A stretch of 64,000 nucleotides of DNA, from positions 37,018 through 101,017 of the forward strand of contig JAOAIP010000021.1 in the NCBI GenBank assembly GCA_026414605.1. Direction: 5' to 3'. How positions within the stretch are numbered: the stretch's first letter is position 1; each line of letters begins with the position of its first letter. This stretch comes from Bacteroidia bacterium (lineage in GTDB: Bacteria > Bacteroidota > Bacteroidia > B-17B0 > Aurantibacillaceae). The notes under the pieces were generated by a model. The model was not told where the DNA came from, did no database searches, and worked only from the letters and a program-made list of their open reading frames with translations. Of the stretch, positions 25,229 through 35,125 are shown in pieces. A program made the translations under genes and the position numbers.

Positions 25229-27178
25229 TCACTTCCCAATAATTTTAAACTCTGTTCTTCTGTTTTTGGCTTTATTTTCAGGCGAATCATTAGGCACTTT
25301 GGGCTTGGTATCGGCATAACCTTTATAGGTCAAACGATTAGGATTAATTTTTCCTTGCTGTATCAAATAATCATATACGGCTTTTGCTCTATTAGTAGAA
25401 AGAGTTTGATTAAACTTTTTATCACCGCTATTATCAGTGTGTCCACTTATTTCAATTTTTATATCAGGATTTTGCTTTAAAAATTCTACCAACTTATCTA
25501 ATTCGGCTTTACTTTCAGGTTTTAAATCCCATTTATTCACATCAAAAAATACATTCTTTAATTCTGTAACAGACCCTGTATCTATAGGCACTAATGGGAT
25601 ATTTAGTAGAAAGGGCTTGTCAAATGAAGTGGCTACATCTTTTAATGAGAAATTATCACTATAAAACAAATACCCTTTTTGATGCACATTTATCATATAA
25701 TTTTTTCCTGCACTAAGAGTAAGTAAAAAACTTCCCTTACTATCAGAAATAGATTGTGCTACTTTTGATTGAGTAGTTAAATCGTACAATTCAAATTGGG
25801 CAATAAGTGGTTGTTTGGTCTTGGCATCAAACACTATTCCTTTTACATAAGTAATTGGTTCTGGTCGTACATTTTCAGGAAGTTCAAATTGATAAATATC
25901 TAATCCTCCAAAGCCATCTTTGCGATTACTTGCGAAATACGCCAATTTACCCGAAGGATCTACTAACAAACTATTTTCATTATTGTGTGTGTTAATAGGA
26001 TAGCCCAAATTGATAGCAGGTCCCCAAGATCCATCTGGTTGTCTCTTGCTCATATAAATATCTAATCCACCCATACCTATGTGTCCATTGCTGGAAAAAT
26101 AAAGCGTTTGATTATCAGGATGAATATACACTGATTCTTCATCCATATCCGTATTGATATTAGGACCTAATTTAATTGGTTCTCCAAATTTCCCGTTTTC
26201 ATCCAACACAGCCATATAAATATCTTGTTGTTTGATTTCTCCACGACTCACAATCCCTCTTACAAAATACAATGTTTTACCATCAGAAGAAAAAGATGGT
26301 TGTGTTTCCCAATGTTGAGTATTAACAGGTGGACCTACATTTACGGGCTTTGTCCATTTACCATTGATATTTTCAGAATAAAAAATATCACAACTGCCAA
26401 ATCCCTTTCTATCTGGACTTCCATAATTACCTTCAATATTAATACAAGAAGCAAAGAACATCATTTTACCATCTGCAGAAATACTTGGTGCACCTTCATT
26501 TCCATAAGAATTAATTTCGGGGATGGGCACAGCGGCTTGCCACTTACCATTTACTTTTCGGGATACATAAAAATCTTCTTGATCGCCCACTTTTCTTGTA
26601 AAAATAAATGTTTCACCATCTGCAGTAATAGAAGGAAAGTATTCGTCATTAGCCGTATTAATAGCACTTCCGATATTTACTGGCTTGAAGGGCTGTGGAT
26701 TTTGAACGGCTTTCATTCCAAATTCTGCATTCTTAATTTCTCTTTCTGCATATTCTTTTTTATCAGGATGAATATATTTGTAGGATAAAAATTTTTGATA
26801 ACTATTGTATGCCAAAGTATAGTCCCCTGTTAGCATTCCTAAATTGGCTAACATAAAATGATTTTCAGGATACATATCAGGATTGATACTAATGGCTTTT
26901 TTCAGATGTTGAATGGCTTCATCATATCTTTTTTGAGTGGCTAATAATTGAGCATAAGCAGAATGGGCTTCAATAAAATTATCATCTTTTTCAATGGCTT
27001 TTTTAATGTACTCCTCGGCTTCTTTATCTTTGTATTGAGAAAAATAGATGCGACTCTCTTCATAGTATTTAATGGCTTTTTCATTATTTGTACTATATGC
27101 TCGTGTTTTCTTTTGTGCATAATTATTAAAACTAAAAATTGAAAATACAATTACAAGATAATAACTAATTAAACGCAT
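25229..27178 (-). CDS. TPR-PD40-OmpA outer-membrane/periplasmic protein, PorE-like layout
   Basis: 649 residues. Signal peptide ends SFNNYAQ near residue 22. TPR repeats (about 33-110: NEKAIKYYEESRIYFSQYKD, DEAIQHLKKAISINPDMYPE) are followed by WD40-like PD40 blades (DEYFPSITADGETFIFTRKV, GAPSISADGKMMFFASC, DIYMSKRQPDGSWGPAINLG) to about 435, a carboxypeptidase-regulatory-like domain (about 445-520), and an OmpA peptidoglycan-binding domain (about 535-649: VFFDVNKWDLKP, ISGHTDNSGDKKFNQTLS, NRRTEF). This is the domain order of the T9SS component PorE, but many paralogues share it, and PorE is a lipoprotein whereas this has no lipobox. T9SS involvement is possible, not shown. Confidence 0.85.
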   Translation of the reverse strand: MRLISYYLVIVFSIFSFNNYAQKKTRAYSTNNEKAIKYYEESRIYFSQYKDKEAEEYIKKAIEKDDNFIEAHSAYAQLLATQKRYDEAIQHLKKAISINPDMYPENHFMLANLGMLTGDYTLAYNSYQKFLSYKYIHPDKKEYAEREIKNAEFGMKAVQNPQPFKPVNIGSAINTANDEYFPSITADGETFIFTRKVGDQEDFYVSRKVNGKWQAAVPIPEINSYGNEGAPSISADGKMMFFASCINIEGNYGSPDRKGFGSCDIFYSENINGKWTKPVNVGPPVNTQHWETQPSFSSDGKTLYFVRGIVSRGEIKQQDIYMAVLDENGKFGEPIKLGPNINTDMDEESVYIHPDNQTLYFSSNGHIGMGGLDIYMSKRQPDGSWGPAINLGYPINTHNNENSLLVDPSGKLAYFASNRKDGFGGLDIYQFELPENVRPEPITYVKGIVFDAKTKQPLIAQFELYDLTTQSKVAQSISDSKGSFLLTLSAGKNYMINVHQKGYLFYSDNFSLKDVATSFDKPFLLNIPLVPIDTGSVTELKNVFFDVNKWDLKPESKAELDKLVEFLKQNPDIKIEISGHTDNSGDKKFNQTLSTNRAKAVYDYLIQQGKINPNRLTYKGYADTKPKVPNDSPENKAKNRRTEFKIIGK

Positions 27179-27280
27179 AATTTTTTTGCCTTGAATATAA
27201 AGAGAAAAAACTTGACATTTGGAAACATTAGGAAAATTTGGGAATATGAATGGCTTGTGAATGAAAAGATGAATTTTATG

Positions 27281-27288
27281 TATTTTTG
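27281..27288 (+). promoter_or_regulatory. Bacteroidota -7 promoter element (TATTTTTG)
   Basis: Exact TAnnTTTG match 15 nt before the ATG of the 166-residue gene; it supports that ORF as a real gene. Confidence 0.5.
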
Positions 27289-27303
27289 TAGCAATAAAAT
27301 TGA

Positions 27304-27804
27304 ATGCGATTTCTTTTTAATATAGTTATTCTTTTATCTCTTGTCTTGTACCTGTTAGTACTTCCCTTATTTTTATTCTTAAAAAAATTGGATATACAAT
27401 CTGAACATTGGAAAGATATCTATCATTACACTATTCAAAAAAACACTCATCTTCACGAATTAAGCAAATCAGAATTTGACAAATCTCTTATCAATCAAAA
27501 AGAAATTATCATCAATGGTCAATTATACGATATTGTCAATTATATTTATAATGAAGAAACGCATAAAGTAATTCTTGAATTGATAATAGACAATGAAGAA
27601 TCTGAATGGTTGCTGCACATTCAAAAATTTTTGAAAACATTAAAATTAAGCGAATTGTCTATCTTTTCAATGGTATTCTATTTTTCAGATGTTTCTATTT
27701 CTTTTATTGATTTTTCATTAAAATTTGTTTTTAATAACCATCAATGTCTTTTTCTTTCACACATTAATTTAGATGTTTTAACGCCTCCTCCCAAAATGTT
27801 TTAA
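27304..27804 (+). CDS. Small membrane-anchored protein upstream of a TonB receptor
   Basis: I do not recognise a named family. 166 residues: one N-terminal membrane helix or uncleaved signal (about 4-27), then a hydrophilic periplasmic part containing INGQLYDIVNYIYNEETHK, and a C-terminal end DVLTPPPKMF. Short proteins with an NG-x-YDIV-like segment and a proline-rich tail are often found just upstream of TonB-dependent receptors in Bacteroidota. That is from memory of gene neighbourhoods, not from a characterised function. It is 158 bp before the receptor and has its own promoter-like box, so the two may be co-regulated. Confidence 0.6.
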   Translation: MRFLFNIVILLSLVLYLLVLPLFLFLKKLDIQSEHWKDIYHYTIQKNTHLHELSKSEFDKSLINQKEIIINGQLYDIVNYIYNEETHKVILELIIDNEESEWLLHIQKFLKTLKLSELSIFSMVFYFSDVSISFIDFSLKFVFNNHQCLFLSHINLDVLTPPPKMF

Positions 27805-27962
27805 TATCCTCTTATATCTGTGCTTTAATTGTTATTCAATAATTTTACATTGAATACTATCTTCTTGTATTTAATCATTCGCATCAATACTTTTATTTCA
27901 TTGATGTGAAGTTTTTATTCATTTTCTTTAATATCTATCAATAATCATTAAAACTTAATCTT

Positions 27963-30176
27963 ATGAAAAAAATTACTCTTTTAAGCATAATTTTTATCTG
28001 CACTCATCACATCCTTTTTTCTCAAAATCAAACAGATACTATCACAAATACGCTTCAAGAAGTAGAAGTATCTGCCAACAGAATCATTGAAAAGAAAAAC
28101 CTCAATGCTCAACAAATTCTTCTAATACCAAAAGAAGAAATGCAAACTTTTCAATCACAAACTACTGCTGATGTTTTGCAAAAAACTGGAAATATCTTTG
28201 TTCAACAAAGTCAACAAGGCGGTGGAAGTCCTGTGATTCGTGGCTTTGAAGCCAGTAGAATATTATTAGTCATAGACGGCATACGAATGAACAATCTTAT
28301 TTATCGTACAGGTCATCTTCAAAATATCATTACTACCGATAATACCGCAATGGATAAAATTGAAGTTATCTATGGACCATCTTCTACTATTTACGGAAGT
28401 GATGCTTTGGGTGGTGTGATACATATGTATACTAAACAACCTCAATTATCAGGCGATTCAACCTCTTTCAAATTACATTTAAATGCTTTTTCCCGCTATG
28501 GCAATGTAAATAATGAATTCACCAATCACGTTGATTTTAATTTAGGATGCAAAAAATTGGCCTCATTTACTTCACTCACTTATTTTAAATTTGGTGATTT
28601 ACGAATGGGCACTAATCAAAATCCTTTTTATTCGGGGCAATATCCCACAAGACCTTTTTATGTAAAAAGAATAGACAACAAAGATTCAATGGTAAGAAAT
28701 TCTGACAAATATCTCCAAATACCAAGTGGATACGACCAATACAATATTATTCAAAAATTTTTATGGCAAAATAATCCTTACTCAAAACACATCATCAATA
28801 TCCAATATACAACATCCTCTGATATACCAAGATACGATAGATTAAGTGAATATCAAGGGCAAAATTTAAGATTTTCAGAATGGTATTATGGACCTCAAAA
28901 ACATTTTATTGCAGCGTATGATTTTAATTACTCTAAATCCACCTCTATTTTTGATTATGTGAGAGTAGTAGCCAATTATCAATCTTACGAAGAAAGCAGA
29001 CATACAAGACGGTTTAAAAAAAATGAATTACAATCTCAAATAGAAAATGTCAATGTGTATGGATTCAACATAGATGTATTAAAAAAATGGAACAAACATC
29101 ATATCCAATACGGCATTGATATTCAAGCCAACACGCTTATTTCAAGGGCTTATGAAAAAGATATTACTACAAACAACGAAAAGCCCTTCAAAACTCGTTA
29201 TCCCGATGGTGATAATAAAATGATGTGGGGGGCTCTTTATTGGTATCATAAATACTTTATCAACGGCGAAAATTGGATATTGACCGATGGATTTAGAATT
29301 GGATATGCCTATTTACATTCTACTTTTAAAGATACTACTTTCTTCAAATTTCCATTTAACCAAGCAGAACAAAAAAACATCACTTATTCAGGAAACATTG
29401 GCATCATCCACAATATCGGTAACGAATGGAAACTGGCTTTTCTTATATCTTCAGGATTTAGAGTCCCAAATGTAGATGATTTAGGAAAAGTATTTGACAG
29501 CCAGCCCGGTGCTGTTATCGTTCCAAATCCAAATATCCAACCTGAAAAAACATTAACCGAAGAAATTAGCATCACTAAATTTTTCAATAAAAATTCATAT
29601 TTTGAAAACACTATATACTACACTCAAATTTTTGATGGAATAGTTACAGATAAATTTCAATACAATGGTCAAGATTCTATTATCTACAATGGCGTAAAGA
29701 GCATTGTATTAGCCAATCAAAACAAACAAAAGGCATACATTTATGGTTTTTATTCTCAACTAAAAACGGACTTTGACAAACATTTTTCAATAACATTAAG
29801 TGTAAATTATACTTTCGGAAGAATAAAAACAGATAGTGTTGATTATCCATTAGACCACATTCCTCCCTTATTTTCTAAACTTTCATTTTTATACAAACCT
29901 TCTGAAAAATTAAAATTCTCAATGTTTCTATTATACAACGGTCAAAAGAAAATATCTGATTACAATATGTATGGCGAAGACAACTTTCAATATGCTACTC
30001 CTATTGGAATGCCCGCTTGGGCAACACTCAATTTCAGAATAGAATGGGCAATAGGGAAACATTTCACCATCTTAACAGGCATAGACAATATCTTTGATAC
30101 TCAATACAGAACCTTTTCAAGCGGTATCAATGCTCCCGGCAGAGATCTGTTTGTTACATTAAAGATGAATATTTAA
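27963..30176 (+). CDS. TonB-dependent outer-membrane receptor
   Basis: 737 residues: signal peptide ending HHILFSQ (about 22), a TonB-box-like segment (NTLQEVEVSANRI), a plug domain (about 60-160, with SPVIRGFEASRILLVIDGIR and KIEVIYGPSSTIYGSDALGG) and a 22-strand type barrel ending GRDLFVTLKMNI. The RGFEASRIL-type plug is seen in haem, siderophore and metal receptors, so the substrate cannot be assigned here. It has no N-terminal carboxypeptidase-like extension, so it is not a SusC-type glycan receptor. Its only likely partner is the 166-residue membrane protein upstream. Confidence 0.88.
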   Translation: MKKITLLSIIFICTHHILFSQNQTDTITNTLQEVEVSANRIIEKKNLNAQQILLIPKEEMQTFQSQTTADVLQKTGNIFVQQSQQGGGSPVIRGFEASRILLVIDGIRMNNLIYRTGHLQNIITTDNTAMDKIEVIYGPSSTIYGSDALGGVIHMYTKQPQLSGDSTSFKLHLNAFSRYGNVNNEFTNHVDFNLGCKKLASFTSLTYFKFGDLRMGTNQNPFYSGQYPTRPFYVKRIDNKDSMVRNSDKYLQIPSGYDQYNIIQKFLWQNNPYSKHIINIQYTTSSDIPRYDRLSEYQGQNLRFSEWYYGPQKHFIAAYDFNYSKSTSIFDYVRVVANYQSYEESRHTRRFKKNELQSQIENVNVYGFNIDVLKKWNKHHIQYGIDIQANTLISRAYEKDITTNNEKPFKTRYPDGDNKMMWGALYWYHKYFINGENWILTDGFRIGYAYLHSTFKDTTFFKFPFNQAEQKNITYSGNIGIIHNIGNEWKLAFLISSGFRVPNVDDLGKVFDSQPGAVIVPNPNIQPEKTLTEEISITKFFNKNSYFENTIYYTQIFDGIVTDKFQYNGQDSIIYNGVKSIVLANQNKQKAYIYGFYSQLKTDFDKHFSITLSVNYTFGRIKTDSVDYPLDHIPPLFSKLSFLYKPSEKLKFSMFLLYNGQKKISDYNMYGEDNFQYATPIGMPAWATLNFRIEWAIGKHFTILTGIDNIFDTQYRTFSSGINAPGRDLFVTLKMNI

Positions 30177-30550
30177 TGAATTTTTGTTACATATTTTGAA
30201 AAAGAATAAAAACGGATAATACGTAAAAGTACCGTAAGCACGATTCTCTTGATATTATAAGCCATCGGTCGGATCATATTAAAAAATGTTTTGTTCCTAC
30301 AGAACTCATTATGATTTATTCTTTTGGTCAAAACACTGAAGTCCATTGCTACAATATCTTTTGTTTCCACAAAACTGATTATATTTAATAACAAACAACA
30401 TCTCACCAAAAAATTATTTTCTTACTAAATATTACTCATCACCTCAAAAAAACGCAAAAAATTAAATCACACTACTTTTTATTCTTCCCACAAATACTTT
30501 AATTACTATGTGGTTTAAATATCAAACAAATAATTACTACACAACGACTA
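30177..30550. other. Intergenic stretch with a degraded repeat
   Basis: 374 bp between converging genes. The first 210 bp are a decayed copy of the R1-type palindromic repeat. The rest is AT-rich and I see no gene. Confidence 0.6.
30223..30390. repeat. Short-palindrome intergenic repeat, copy R2 (degraded)
   Basis: Same block order as 785-1012: AGTACCGTAAGCACGATTCT, GTCGGATCATATTAAAAAAT, GTTCCTACAGAACTCAT, and GAAGTCCATTGCTACAATAT. The palindromes have lost pairing at several positions, so this copy looks old. Confidence 0.6.
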
Positions 30551-31243
30551 TTACAAACACCAATTAATAGGACTTATCCCCTTACTTTGCAAATACTCAT
30601 TGGCTTTACTAAAATGCTTACATCCTAAAAATCCTGTTCTTGCCAATGGCGAAGGATGCGATGCTGTAAGCACTAAATGTTTATTTTTATCAATTAAATC
30701 CATTTTACTCATTGCCCATCTTCCCCACAACATAAACACCACATTTTCTTTTAAATCAGATATAACTTTTATCGTTGCATCTGTAAATTTTTCCCATCCT
30801 ATATCCCTATGACTACCTGGTTGATTTTTGCGAACAGTCAAAGAAGTATTTAATAGAAAAACACCTTGTAGTGCCCACTTCTCAAGATTACCACTTTTTG
30901 GAATTGGACATCCTAAATCATTATGCAATTCTTTGAATATATTTTGTAATGAAGGTGGAATTTTCACACCATCATTTACAGAAAAACACAATCCATTGGC
31001 TTCACCAGGATTATGATACGGATCTTGTCCTAAAATAACAGCTTTCACTTTATCAAAAGGCGTGTAATTATACGCTGCAAATATCCTACTTCCTGGCGGA
31101 TAAATTTCATATTGTTCTTTTTCTTTTTGTAAAAAAAGTTTTAATTTTTTGAAATAATCATTTTGAAACTCATTAAACAATACCTTTTTCCATGTTTCAT
31201 CAATCCGTGGATTAATTTCTACATTATTTAGTAACTCAGACAT
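30551..31243 (-). CDS. ung: Uracil-DNA glycosylase, family 1
   Basis: 230 residues, normal length. The catalytic water-activating motif GQDPYHNPGEANGLCFSV and the C-terminal HPSPLARTGFLGCKHFSKAN define UDG family 1, which removes uracil from DNA and starts base excision repair. LNTSLTVRKNQPGSHRDIGW is also conserved. It stands alone and is divergent from the T9SS region. Confidence 0.97.
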   Translation of the reverse strand: MSELLNNVEINPRIDETWKKVLFNEFQNDYFKKLKLFLQKEKEQYEIYPPGSRIFAAYNYTPFDKVKAVILGQDPYHNPGEANGLCFSVNDGVKIPPSLQNIFKELHNDLGCPIPKSGNLEKWALQGVFLLNTSLTVRKNQPGSHRDIGWEKFTDATIKVISDLKENVVFMLWGRWAMSKMDLIDKNKHLVLTASHPSPLARTGFLGCKHFSKANEYLQSKGISPINWCL

Positions 31244-31286
31244 ATTTTTAATTCTTTATTAAATCTTCGGCAAAAATGAAAAAAAA

Positions 31287-31318
31287 TTTGCTCATTATTT
31301 TTATTCTCCATATTTTTG
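31287..31318 (+). promoter_or_regulatory. Complete Bacteroidota promoter (TTTG-N20-TATTTTTG) before the T9SS region
   Basis: TTTG at 31287-31290, 20-bp spacer, TATTTTTG at 31311-31318: the best consensus match in the window. An in-frame ATG at 31276 lies upstream of it, so translation of the small lipoprotein must begin at the ATG at 31342. Confidence 0.75.
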
Positions 31319-31341
31319 TCCTCAAAATTAAAATATCAGTT

Positions 31342-31485
31342 ATGAAAAAAATCCTTTTTTACTTTTTGGGAAGCAGTATTTTAGTAGCAGGATTAGCATT
31401 TTCTTCATGCAAATCTCACGAAAAATGCCCTGCTTATTCTAAAACCTCTACAAATGAAGCCCCTGCTTCTATCAAAAATGCATAG
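31342..31485 (+). CDS. 47-residue lipoprotein ahead of porP
   Basis: Start set at ATG 31342, about 20 nt after a consensus promoter. MKKILFYFLGSSILVAGLAF leads to a lipobox (FSSC), leaving a mature lipoprotein of about 25 residues: CKSHEKCPAYSK and a short Ala/Ser-rich tail. Very small lipoproteins with a CPAYxK-like motif occur near T9SS and gliding genes in related bacteria, but I know of no function. It is 123 bp before porP. Confidence 0.7.
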   Translation: MKKILFYFLGSSILVAGLAFSSCKSHEKCPAYSKTSTNEAPASIKNA

Positions 31486-31608
31486 TTTAAATTTACATTT
31501 ACTATTTTTGAACGTAAGTGCTCTAAAAAAATCTTTTAGAGATTATTATTTTTTTGTCAAAAATAATTTCAGTACATTAGCCGCCATCATAAATTAAAAT
31601 TTATGCTT

Positions 31609-32568
31609 ATGAAAAAAATATTAACTTCTTTATTTGTTGTGTCAGTTGTGTTTATTCAAGCACAACAAGATCCTCAAATCACACAGTTTATGCACACTAA
31701 ACTCATCTACAATCCTGGTTATGCAGGAACAAGCGATGCATTGTGTGCGAATATCCTGTATAGAAAACAATGGATGAGTTTTCCAGGTGCACCTAATACA
31801 TTTTTATTAAGTGCAGATATGCCCGTGATGAATTTACCTCTTGGGGCTGGCTTGAATGTTATGCAAGATCAAATCGGTGCAATGAAAACCCTCTATGCAA
31901 GATTAGCATTAGCATATAATAAACCAATTGGTGCTGGAAAATTAGGTATTGGTTTTGATATAGGTATTTTACAAAACCAAATTGCTGATACTTGGATTGT
32001 TCCAGAACCTGGTAAAGTAGATAATCACATTCCAGGAAATTATACAAGTGGCACTCAATCTATTACTAATCCTGATTTAAACAAAACTTCTTATGACATT
32101 AGTTTTGGAATTTTTTATGGTATTCCTAACAAAATGTATGTTGGATTAGCATCTACCCATTTGCCTGCACAAACCTTAAAATCTGGTGATGCGAAATATA
32201 TTTTAGCAAGACATTATTATGTAATGGCAGGATATACATTTGAACTAAATCCTTTTAATAGCATTATTCCTAATGTAAATATCAAGTCAGACGGTGCTAC
32301 TTCTATAATTGATGTAAATTTAACTTATATGTACAACAATATGTTTTGGATTGGTGCGTCTTACAGAGCACAAGATGCAGTTGCTCCAATGATCGGTGTC
32401 AAATTATTAAAAGATAAAAACTTAAAAATAGGTTATTCTTTTGATTACACTCTATCAAAATTAAAAGGATACACATCTGGAACACACGAAATAATGCTTG
32501 GCTATTGCTTTAATATCAAAAAACAAAAAACACCTACCGTATACGGTAATGTAAGATTTTTAGATTAA
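31609..32568 (+). CDS. porP: Type IX secretion outer-membrane protein PorP/SprF family
   Basis: About 320 residues. A signal peptide (KKILTSLFVVSVVFIQAQ) is followed by the diagnostic QDPQITQFMHTKLIYNPGYA and YRKQWMSFPGAPNTFLLSAD of the PorP/SprF family, with a beta-barrel pattern to the end. An ATG two codons upstream (31603) is possible. PorP-type proteins work with the T9SS core, and several paralogues usually serve type B cargo, such as the adhesin at 41552-45310. Placement just ahead of gldKLMN suggests the core copy. Confidence 0.92.
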   Translation: MKKILTSLFVVSVVFIQAQQDPQITQFMHTKLIYNPGYAGTSDALCANILYRKQWMSFPGAPNTFLLSADMPVMNLPLGAGLNVMQDQIGAMKTLYARLALAYNKPIGAGKLGIGFDIGILQNQIADTWIVPEPGKVDNHIPGNYTSGTQSITNPDLNKTSYDISFGIFYGIPNKMYVGLASTHLPAQTLKSGDAKYILARHYYVMAGYTFELNPFNSIIPNVNIKSDGATSIIDVNLTYMYNNMFWIGASYRAQDAVAPMIGVKLLKDKNLKIGYSFDYTLSKLKGYTSGTHEIMLGYCFNIKKQKTPTVYGNVRFLD

Positions 32569-32639
32569 TTTTTATTTTTTGATGTAACATTTTTAAAACT
32601 TATGCATTATATTATGCAAATACTTAAACGATAATGGCT

Positions 32640-34184
32640 ATGAAAAAGATATTCTTTTTATCCTTATTGGTTGCAATAATCGCTGGCTGTAACAAACGAA
32701 CAGCCGAATTAGTGGGTGTGCAACCTCGCGAACAATGGTACCAACCAGACCCTTTTGGAATGTTATACATCCCTCTTGGAAGTTTTCATATGGGACCAAG
32801 TGATGAAGAAACAACCATGGCACACACTTCAAAATCAAGAATGGTATCTGTACAATCTTTTTATATTGATGACTCTGAAATTTCTAATAATGAATACAGA
32901 CAATTTGTATATTGGGTAAGGGACTCTATTGCTCGCAGATTACTTGCCAATGGATCTAACGCAGATGCCCAAGAATACCAAATTTCACAAGAAGATTTCT
33001 TAGCCACTTGGCCAGAATATAAAGGCGATCAAAATTTACCCGAGTTTTATATTAATTGGGAAACAAAAATTAAATGGGATAGTGACGATGAAGATTACCG
33101 TAACGATCTCCAACCTCTCTATATTCCTGAAGTAGAACGTTTTTACAATAGAAAACAAATAGATACTCGCAAACTTAACTATGAATACTATCGTGTTGAT
33201 ATTCGCTTAGCTGCACAAAAATCCAATCGCTTTATTCCTAATAAATCTCCTGATGTATGGGATGCTGCTCACGAATACAAAAAAGCAGAATACATTAATG
33301 GTATTACATTAAACGATGGACAAAATGGCCAACCCGGTACCCCCACTACGCCCGTAGGTGATCCCGCAAAAGACAATAAAACACTTGGTGCTTACAATGT
33401 TAAAGACCAAGTATGTGTTGGACAAGGAAACTACATATTAAGAGAAAGAAACGGAGTTGATAGATCTGTATTTATTGTAAAAGATATTATCAATGTTTAT
33501 CCCGATACATTAGCATGGGTTCATGACTATACTTATTCATTTAATGAACCTTTAACCAATATGTATTTTTGGCACCCTGCTTATGATAATTACCCTGTTG
33601 TAGGTATCACTTGGAAACAAGCCCGTGCTTTCTCCATTTGGCGTTCTTTATTACTAAATAATTACCTAATAGGAACTGGACAAAGTATTGTTAATGATTT
33701 TAGATTGCCCACAGAAGCAGAATGGGAATATGCTGCAAGAGGAGGACTTAAACTTTCACCATATCCTTGGGGTGGTCCTTATATCCGTAATGCACGCGGT
33801 TGCTTCTTAGGTAACTTTAAACCAATGCGAGGTTCTTATATTGATGATGGGGGCTTTCATACTGTTTATGTATATTCCTACAATCCTAACGATTATGGCA
33901 TTTATTGTATGGCCGGAAATGTGGCAGAATGGACAAGTAATGCTTTTGACGAATCTGCTTATGACTTTTCGCATGACCTTAACCCTGATTACGTATATGA
34001 AGCCCAAGATAAAGAAGCCAATGTCTTAAAAAGAAAAGTAATTAGAGGAGGAAGTTGGAAAGATGTAGGTTTTTATCTCCAAACATGGGCTCGAACTTAT
34101 GAATATCAAGATACAGCAAAATGCTACGTAGGATTTAGAAATGTAATGACATACTTAGGTCGTGCAAAAGGCGATGAACTATAA
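32640..34184 (+). CDS. gldK: T9SS lipoprotein GldK/PorK
   Basis: About 514 residues. Lipoprotein signal MKKIFFLSLLVAIIAGC with the lipobox Cys near residue 17. An FGE-sulfatase/SUMF1-like domain is split by a long insertion: GMLYIPLGSFHMGPSDEE at the start, DFRLPTEAEWEYAARGGLKL and GNVAEWTSNAFDESAYDFSH near the end, and VIRGGSWKDVGFYLQTWART. With PorN it forms the periplasmic ring on the outer membrane. An ATG at 32634 is an alternative start. First of gldK-gldL-gldM-gldN. Confidence 0.96.
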   Translation: MKKIFFLSLLVAIIAGCNKRTAELVGVQPREQWYQPDPFGMLYIPLGSFHMGPSDEETTMAHTSKSRMVSVQSFYIDDSEISNNEYRQFVYWVRDSIARRLLANGSNADAQEYQISQEDFLATWPEYKGDQNLPEFYINWETKIKWDSDDEDYRNDLQPLYIPEVERFYNRKQIDTRKLNYEYYRVDIRLAAQKSNRFIPNKSPDVWDAAHEYKKAEYINGITLNDGQNGQPGTPTTPVGDPAKDNKTLGAYNVKDQVCVGQGNYILRERNGVDRSVFIVKDIINVYPDTLAWVHDYTYSFNEPLTNMYFWHPAYDNYPVVGITWKQARAFSIWRSLLLNNYLIGTGQSIVNDFRLPTEAEWEYAARGGLKLSPYPWGGPYIRNARGCFLGNFKPMRGSYIDDGGFHTVYVYSYNPNDYGIYCMAGNVAEWTSNAFDESAYDFSHDLNPDYVYEAQDKEANVLKRKVIRGGSWKDVGFYLQTWARTYEYQDTAKCYVGFRNVMTYLGRAKGDEL

Positions 34185-34257
34185 TATTTCAAAAAATTAA
34201 AATTAAATAATAAAAATAAACAATCAATTATTCACAAACAATTAAAAATCAAGTACT

Positions 34258-35082
34258 ATGAGTAAATTACCAAAAGTAAAAGGGTTCAAAAAATTCTTAC
34301 ACATCTTCTCATCCGCAGGTGCATCAGTTGTAATTGCAGGTGCATTATTTAAAATCATGCACTGGCCAGGTTGGGATGTTATGCTTGTAACAGGTATGCT
34401 TACAGAAGCCGTGATTTTTATATTATTTGCATTTGATATTCCTCACGAAGAATACGATTGGACATTAGCATATCCAGAACTTGCAGGAATGGGAGTAGAA
34501 CACACAGAATCTACAAGTGAAGAAGAAGCACTCACTCCTACTCAACAACTTGATTTAGCATTAGAACAAGCCAAAATTGGACCTGAATTATTAGAAAGTT
34601 TAAAAGAAGGATTATCAAAATTAGCTGAAACGGCAAAACAAATTGGAGATATTTCAAATGCTCAATTAGCCACCAATGAATATGTAGAAAATGTAAAAAC
34701 TGCCGCTCAAAATGTTCATCAATTAGCAGATACTTATGCAGAAGCTGCCAATAGTATGCGTTCCCTCGCTGATACTGATGCAGGGCAATTAGGAAATAAC
34801 GTAAATGAAGTAAGTGAATCATTAAGCAAGTTTTCAAAAAATGTAGCAGCACTTAATGCTACATATGAAGTACAATTACAAACTACAAAAGAAAGCTTAG
34901 AAAACGTCAACCAATTTTATGGAAATCTTGAAGAATTATTAAAGAACATAGTAGATGCTTCTGCTGATACAAAGAAATATAAAGAAGAAATGAATGCATT
35001 AGCAAACAATTTAGCCGCATTGAATACCATTTATGGCAATATGCTCAATGCTATGAGCTATAAGCCCGTTAACCAATATTAA
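34258..35082 (+). CDS. gldL: T9SS inner-membrane motor protein GldL/PorL
   Basis: 274 residues: two N-terminal membrane helices (about 20-40 and 45-65, with GALFKIMHWPGWDVMLVTGM) and a long cytoplasmic helical tail. This is the proton-driven stator of the rotary T9SS motor together with GldM. The acidic residues in the second helix region (TEAVIFILFAFDIPHEE) are the expected proton path area. Gaps of 73 bp before and 43 bp after. Confidence 0.96.
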   Translation: MSKLPKVKGFKKFLHIFSSAGASVVIAGALFKIMHWPGWDVMLVTGMLTEAVIFILFAFDIPHEEYDWTLAYPELAGMGVEHTESTSEEEALTPTQQLDLALEQAKIGPELLESLKEGLSKLAETAKQIGDISNAQLATNEYVENVKTAAQNVHQLADTYAEAANSMRSLADTDAGQLGNNVNEVSESLSKFSKNVAALNATYEVQLQTTKESLENVNQFYGNLEELLKNIVDASADTKKYKEEMNALANNLAALNTIYGNMLNAMSYKPVNQY

Positions 35083-35125
35083 TTAAATTCTACACTAATA
35101 ATTAAAAGTTCTAAAATAAATAATC

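Noticed and set aside
25229..27178. Firm naming as the T9SS protein PorE
   Set aside because: The domain order fits, but the protein has no lipobox and many paralogues share the layout, so I kept a general call.
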